This document shows positions 15,713 to 18,502 of a stretch of DNA of 18,502 nt, one piece after another; position 1 is the first letter of the stretch, and every line of letters begins with the position of its first letter. The translations under genes and the position numbers were made by a program. Below the pieces are notes generated by a model that was not told where the DNA came from, did no database searches, and saw nothing but the letters and a program-made list of their open reading frames with translations. The stretch lies in the NCBI GenBank assembly GCA_964642815.1, contig CAZXSA010000085.1, positions 1-18,502 of the forward strand. Direction: 5' to 3'. This stretch comes from JAAYCU01 sp964642815 (GTDB lineage: Bacteria > Planctomycetota > Phycisphaerae > UBA1845 > PWPN01).

Positions 15713-16735
15713 ATGCACAGCATGTTTCTCAAGCGGCCGCGATGTTTTCTGTTCGGTGTGGTGGCGATGGTGATGTTCACCGGTTGCGATCGCTCCGAGC
15801 CGCGGCCGGTGGTGACGCTTTATTCCAGCGTCGATGTTCCGTTCACCGAGTCCGTGGTCAAGGAATTTGAGCGGCAGACCGGCATCACCGTGCAGTTGAA
15901 AGGCGATACCGAAGCGGGCAAGACGACCGGGTTGGTCAACCGCATCCGGGCGGAGCGCGGCCATCCGCAGGCCGACGTTTTCTGGTCGAGTGAGATATTC
16001 AACACGATCAACCTGGCCGACGAGGGTTTGTTGGCCGAATATCGTCCGCCGGCCGAGGGCATTCCCGACCGCTATCGCGACCCCAAGGGCCGCTGGACCG
16101 CTTTCGGCCTGCGGGCCAGGGTCGTGGCCTACAATACCACCAAGGTCAAACCCGAACAGTTGCCCAAAACCTGGCGACAACTGCCCGATCCGCAATGGAA
16201 AGGCGCCTTGGGCGTGGCCAACCCGTATTTCGGCACGACCCGCGGACACTTCGCCGCGTTATATGTTCTGTGGGGTGAGGAGCAATACGTCCGGTTCCTC
16301 AAGGAACTGCGGGAGACGACCGGCGGAGAATTGATGGACGGCAACGCCACCGCCGCCCGCTTTGTCGGGCAGGGCCGGTTGCTGATTTGCGCGACCGACG
16401 ACGATGACGTGTATGCCCGCAAAGGACGCGGCGAACCGGTGGAGATGGTGCATCCGGACTTGGGCGACGGCGGCACCCTGCTGATCCCCAATACGGTGGC
16501 CTTGCTTGCCGGCGCTCCACATCCGGAAACGGCCCGCAAGCTGATCGGTTTTCTCACCTCGGCCCACACCGAGCGGATGCTGGCCGAAAGCGATTCCGGA
16601 AACATCCCCGTGCGCGCCGACCTCCGCAAGGAACTCGGCCGCACGCTCCCACCCGAAACAAAATTGAGCTACCAGCAGATCGCCGCCGCCATGGAACCAT
16701 CCATCAAACTCGCCCGCGAATATCTGGTGAAATAG
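15713..16735 (+). CDS. Lipoprotein ABC substrate-binding protein, iron(III)/Fbp-type
   Basis: This 340-residue protein is an extracytoplasmic solute-binding protein of the class that includes FbpA/FutA/AfuA ferric-iron receptors. Typical segments are VVTLYSSVDVPFTESVVKEF, ADVFWSSEIFNTINLADEG, and later VANPYFGTTRGHFAALY and NTVALLAGAPHPETARKLIGF. The chosen start gives a lipoprotein signal: positive MHSMFLKRPR, a hydrophobic stretch, then FTGC with the lipidated Cys at residue 25. GGGAG lies 9 bases before this ATG. The same frame is open back to 15593, but that extension runs through a palindromic repeat and is not protein-like. No permease or ATPase gene is adjacent, so it either works with a transporter encoded elsewhere or has another ligand-sensing role. 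Ligand assignment is by family resemblance only. Confidence 0.85.
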   Translation: MHSMFLKRPRCFLFGVVAMVMFTGCDRSEPRPVVTLYSSVDVPFTESVVKEFERQTGITVQLKGDTEAGKTTGLVNRIRAERGHPQADVFWSSEIFNTINLADEGLLAEYRPPAEGIPDRYRDPKGRWTAFGLRARVVAYNTTKVKPEQLPKTWRQLPDPQWKGALGVANPYFGTTRGHFAALYVLWGEEQYVRFLKELRETTGGELMDGNATAARFVGQGRLLICATDDDDVYARKGRGEPVEMVHPDLGDGGTLLIPNTVALLAGAPHPETARKLIGFLTSAHTERMLAESDSGNIPVRADLRKELGRTLPPETKLSYQQIAAAMEPSIKLAREYLVK

Positions 16736-16737
16736 CG

Positions 16738-16772
16738 GTCAGTTTTCAGCCGTCAGTGATCAGTTGTCAGTT
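16738..16772. repeat. Degenerate GTCAGT/TCAGT tandem repeat
   Basis: GTCAGTTTTCAGCC, GTCAGTGATCA and GTTGTCAGTTT follow one another directly after the lipoprotein stop. Similar 'ACTGACAACTGATCACTGA' strings are, from memory, common dispersed intergenic repeats in several phyla. They have no known coding role. Confidence 0.55.
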
Positions 16773-16845
16773 TCGGTGTCGCCTTTACCAGCCCGACGCA
16801 GTTGACCTGCCTGCCTCGCCTTGGCGGGCCAACGAGGGTACAACC

Positions 16846-16875
16846 TACCAGCCCGCAGCGCAAGCAAGGGACAAT
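16846..16875. repeat. Dispersed-repeat-like segment CCCGCAGCGCAAGCAAGGG
   Basis: This segment starts with the second copy of TACCAGCCCG (first copy 16786-16795) and continues GCAGCGCAAGCAAGGGACAAT. From memory, close variants are frequent between genes of planctomycetes and give spurious 'ARSASKG' and 'LLALRAG' peptides in false genes. Both peptides can be read here, on opposite strands. Confidence 0.5.
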
Positions 16876-16952
16876 CGCGAGCAATGCATACCAACGCGCT
16901 ACCCAAGCAATTCCTTTGTGCATCGGGATGTCGCGAAGCAGCATGTACGGTT

Positions 16953-17081
16953 GGGTGGCATGGGCAGATTCTTATCCCGCAACAGCGGGATAAGAATCTG
17001 CCCGTGTTTTTCGGTATCGGCACACAGCACGGACAAACCCTTGTCCTGCCCCCGCATGACCAGGATCTGCCCATGCCACCC
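16953..17081. repeat. 17-bp inverted repeat enclosing 95 bases
   Basis: GGGTGGCATGGGCAGAT (16953-16969) is the exact reverse complement of ATCTGCCCATGCCACCC (17065-17081). The left arm overlaps the left arm of the inner 19-bp hairpin, so the two foldings are mutually exclusive. Between them lies a further 6-bp hairpin GGACAA-ACCC-TTGTCC (17031-17046). Confidence 0.85.
16962..17003. repeat. Perfect 19-bp hairpin with AACA tetraloop
   Basis: GGGCAGATTCTTATCCCGC (16962-16980) and its exact complement (16985-17003) flank AACA. A T-run (GTGTTTTT, 17004-17011) follows, so on the plus strand the structure could also end transcripts from the lipoprotein gene 227 bases upstream. Perfect symmetry over 19 bp is more than most terminators need and fits a palindromic repeat element. 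Confidence 0.85.
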
Positions 17082-17262
17082 TGCCCTATAACAATGTCGC
17101 GATAAGATGTATGGTACCGCAATGCGAACGAATCTATGTTGTCGTAATCAACCCATTGATCGTCTTGACGGGTATATCGCCATGTCATACGTTAAAGGTG
17201 TTAAGAAAATCGGGAACAGGCAGTCGCTGGATAAACGAGCAACAGGAAAGGGCAAATCCGCC

Positions 17263-17517
17263 ATGCCGGTAATCGCGAGATTCTACGGGATCGTGATCAA
17301 GATGTATTTCAGCCAAAGCGAGCACGGAGTACCCCATTTTCATGCTATCTATGGCGAGTGCAACGCCGTGTATGCCATCGACACGGGGACGATGCTCGAA
17401 GGGGATTTGCCACCCCGAGCACAAAAACTAGTCAAGGAATGGGCTTCGCTCTACAGGGCTGAATTACTGGAAATGTGGCAGAAGCAGCAGTTTCGCCAAC
17501 TTCCAGGATTGGAGTGA
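17263..17517 (+). CDS. DUF4160 domain protein
   Basis: This 84-residue protein is a typical DUF4160: MPVIARFYGIVIKMYF, then EHGVPHFHAIYGE with the conserved HFHA, and an acidic middle ending in a helical LVKEWASLYRAELLEMW segment. Biochemical function is unknown; proteins of this family commonly sit next to DUF2442 genes in a two-gene cassette with the look of toxin-antitoxin modules. The ATG at 17263 was chosen because family members begin MPxISRF and AGGAAAGGG lies upstream; the frame is open back to 17107 but that part is not family-like, though ATG at 17182 cannot be excluded. The DUF2442 gene starts 7 bases after the stop, so co-translation is likely. Confidence 0.85.
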   Translation: MPVIARFYGIVIKMYFSQSEHGVPHFHAIYGECNAVYAIDTGTMLEGDLPPRAQKLVKEWASLYRAELLEMWQKQQFRQLPGLE

Positions 17518-17524
17518 GCAAGCT

Positions 17525-17800
17525 ATGGATTCTATCCCTAAAATTGTCTCGGTTTCCGCTGTTGGCCCGACGGTCCTGTCGGTTGTGTTCGATAACGGCG
17601 TCGAAAAGAGGTACGACTGTACCCCGTTGCTGTCCCGGGAGGAATTCGCCTTGCTGCGTAATCCCGCTTTCTTCCGTGCCGTACGGGTCGATGCCGGCGG
17701 ATACGGCGTCTCCTGGTCCGACGATCTCGACCTGAGCGAGTACGAACTATGGACCAAGGGAAGTTGCGTAGGCGATCATTCCCTCCAGTCAGCCCCGTAA
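17525..17800 (+). CDS. DUF2442 domain protein
   Basis: This 91-residue protein shows the DUF2442 pattern: an N-terminal beta region PKIVSVSAVGPTVLSVVFDN, the motif KRYDCTPLL, a LRNPAFFRAVRVD segment, and the closing GYGVSWSDDLDLSEYELW, which is the family hallmark. It has no catalytic motif I recognise. Family members often pair with DUF4160 and sometimes carry a fused DNA-binding domain; here there is none. The 7-base spacing from DUF4160 supports a two-gene operon. A regulatory or antitoxin-like role is a guess from the pairing. Both sides of the pair carry GCCCATGCCACCC and ACAATGTCGC words. Confidence 0.87.
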   Translation: MDSIPKIVSVSAVGPTVLSVVFDNGVEKRYDCTPLLSREEFALLRNPAFFRAVRVDAGGYGVSWSDDLDLSEYELWTKGSCVGDHSLQSAP

Positions 17801-17830
17801 AGTCAACGACGTGGGCATTATATGTATTTG

Positions 17831-17914
17831 ACAATGTCGCCCATGCCACCCCGGCCGAGATACTGAGTCAACCTTGCCGCAAGGAAAAGCGGCGTCATGG
17901 CCGCCGCACTCCAT
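17831..17914 (-). repeat. Dispersed repeat block with GGGTGGCATGGGC word
   Basis: Read on the minus strand from 17914, this stretch gives MECGGHDAAFPCGK, then PGWHGR, a pseudo-peptide signature that I associate from memory with dispersed repeats in planctomycete and verrucomicrobial genomes. It contains GGGTGGCATGGGC (17839-17851), shared with 16953-16965 and 17069-17081, and ACAATGTCGC (17831-17840), shared with 17091-17100. It lies between DUF2442 and valS. Confidence 0.6.
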
Positions 17915-18080
17915 AATCTCGTGCCGGTATGTCGAGCTCCAGCCGAAACGTTCATGCATGCCGGCGCATACTGTCATCATGACGAGTTTTACGTCCCGCC
18001 GAACAACGGTTAAAATCACCGGTTCTTTCGTTTGATGAAGAAGTGATTGGACTGACTATTGGTTTGTATTCTGGTGCAAC

Positions 18081-18502
18081 ATGGCTTTACTGGATGATTT
18101 ATCGACAACCTATGAACCGCAATCCGTGGAAACGCCGATCCGGCAGGCGTGGGAGGACGGCGGATTTTTCCGCCCCGACCCGGCGGATACCGACGGCGAA
18201 GCCTATACCATCGTTATCCCGCCGCCGAACGTAACCGGAGCTTTGCACGGCGGGCACGCCCTGAATAATACGCTGCAAGACATCCTCATCCGCTGGCGGC
18301 GGATGCAGGGCCGCAACACCCTATGGATGCCCGGCACCGATCATGCGGGCATCGCCACTCAAGCGGTGGTCGAACGTACGATTTTCGAAAAAGAGAAAAA
18401 AAGTCGTCACGATCTCGGCCGCGAGGAGATGGTCAAGCGGATCTGGCAATGGAAGGAGCAGTACGGTAACCGGATCATCGAGCAACTCAAGCTGATGGGC
18501 TG
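18081..18502 (+). CDS. valS: Valyl-tRNA synthetase, N-terminal part (cut by window end)
   Basis: The frame is open from ATG 18081 to the window edge (140 codons plus 2 bases). It charges tRNA-Val in the cytoplasm as a class I synthetase with an editing domain; only the start of the Rossmann catalytic domain is here. ValRS-specific features are YEPQSVETPIRQAW near the N-terminus, IPPPNVTGALH and its HIGH-type signature H56-G57-G58-H59, LWMPGTDHAGIATQ, and KRIWQWKEQYGNRIIEQLKLMG. The HIGH box has Gly at the variable second position. No strong ribosome-binding site is seen (weak TGGTG 5 bases upstream) and no T-box leader is obvious in the 280-base gap after DUF2442. Confidence 0.95.
   Translation, partial: MALLDDLSTTYEPQSVETPIRQAWEDGGFFRPDPADTDGEAYTIVIPPPNVTGALHGGHALNNTLQDILIRWRRMQGRNTLWMPGTDHAGIATQAVVERTIFEKEKKSRHDLGREEMVKRIWQWKEQYGNRIIEQLKLMG

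Larger units (their letters stand above)
16736..17262. other. Gene-free repeat mosaic between lipoprotein gene and DUF4160
   Basis: These 527 bases contain no convincing gene. Short frames here read into palindromes on both strands. From left to right: a CAGT/TCAGT-rich tandem stretch (16738-16772), two copies of TACCAGCCCG (16786-16795, 16846-16855), the second followed by GCAGCGCAAGCAAGGG, a perfect 19-bp hairpin (16962-17003) inside a 17-bp inverted repeat (16953-17081), and a 6-bp hairpin at 17031-17046. The last 160 bases are ordinary leader sequence for DUF4160. Confidence 0.7.

Noticed and set aside
16756..17188. Several 60-140 codon frames on both strands in the repeat mosaic
   Set aside because: They translate palindromic repeats, so both strands stay open by symmetry; no domain or ribosome-binding site supports them.
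1..18502. CRISPR array, transposase, integrase or attachment sites
   Set aside because: No regularly spaced direct repeats and no recombinase or cas-like protein were found in the window.

Overview
The window looks like chromosomal DNA from a high-GC, Gram-negative-type bacterium, most likely a planctomycete-lineage organism (Phycisphaerae or a relative). This is inference. It rests on the gene families, on a planctomycete-style membrane/coiled-coil protein, and above all on gaps filled with short dispersed palindromic repeats of a kind I associate with Planctomycetes and Verrucomicrobia. No rRNA, tRNA, CRISPR array, transposase or phage gene was seen.

Layout. (1) 1-425: the tail of an antitoxin and a complete VapC-type PIN toxin, translationally overlapped. 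(2) 476-10350, minus strand: a tight three-gene operon, addB-addA-comEC. It encodes both subunits of an AddAB helicase-nuclease and a full ComEC/Rec2 DNA-uptake channel, with overlapping reading frames, and so joins DNA import with double-strand-end processing. (3) 10351-10636: a divergent control region with tandem 9-mers and nested hairpins. (4) 10637-13214, plus strand: a TIM-barrel sugar-phosphate isomerase/epimerase, class I dihydroorotase (pyrC) and a small Rieske ferredoxin. (5) 13215-13714: a 500-base AT-richer gap with several hairpins and no convincing gene. (6) 13715-15535: a 606-residue membrane/coiled-coil protein carrying DnaJ-like CxxCxGxG cysteine motifs. (7) 15713-16735: a lipoprotein substrate-binding protein of the iron(III)-type ABC family, without permease or ATPase neighbours. 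(8) 16736-17262: a repeat mosaic, including a perfect 19-bp hairpin nested inside a 17-bp inverted repeat. (9) 17263-17800: a DUF4160-DUF2442 gene pair, with related repeat words on both sides. (10) 18081-18502: the 5' end of valS (valyl-tRNA synthetase), cut by the window edge.

How the parts relate. The core genes (pyrC, valS, addAB, comEC) are housekeeping or DNA-processing genes. The accessory material (VapBC, the DUF4160/DUF2442 pair, the repeat mosaics) sits between them. The least explained items are the CxxCxGxG membrane protein, the nested palindrome block next to the DUF4160/DUF2442 cassette, and the structured gap at 13215-13714. I did not find a clear new defence or multi-gene system. 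The candidates offered are ranked as such.
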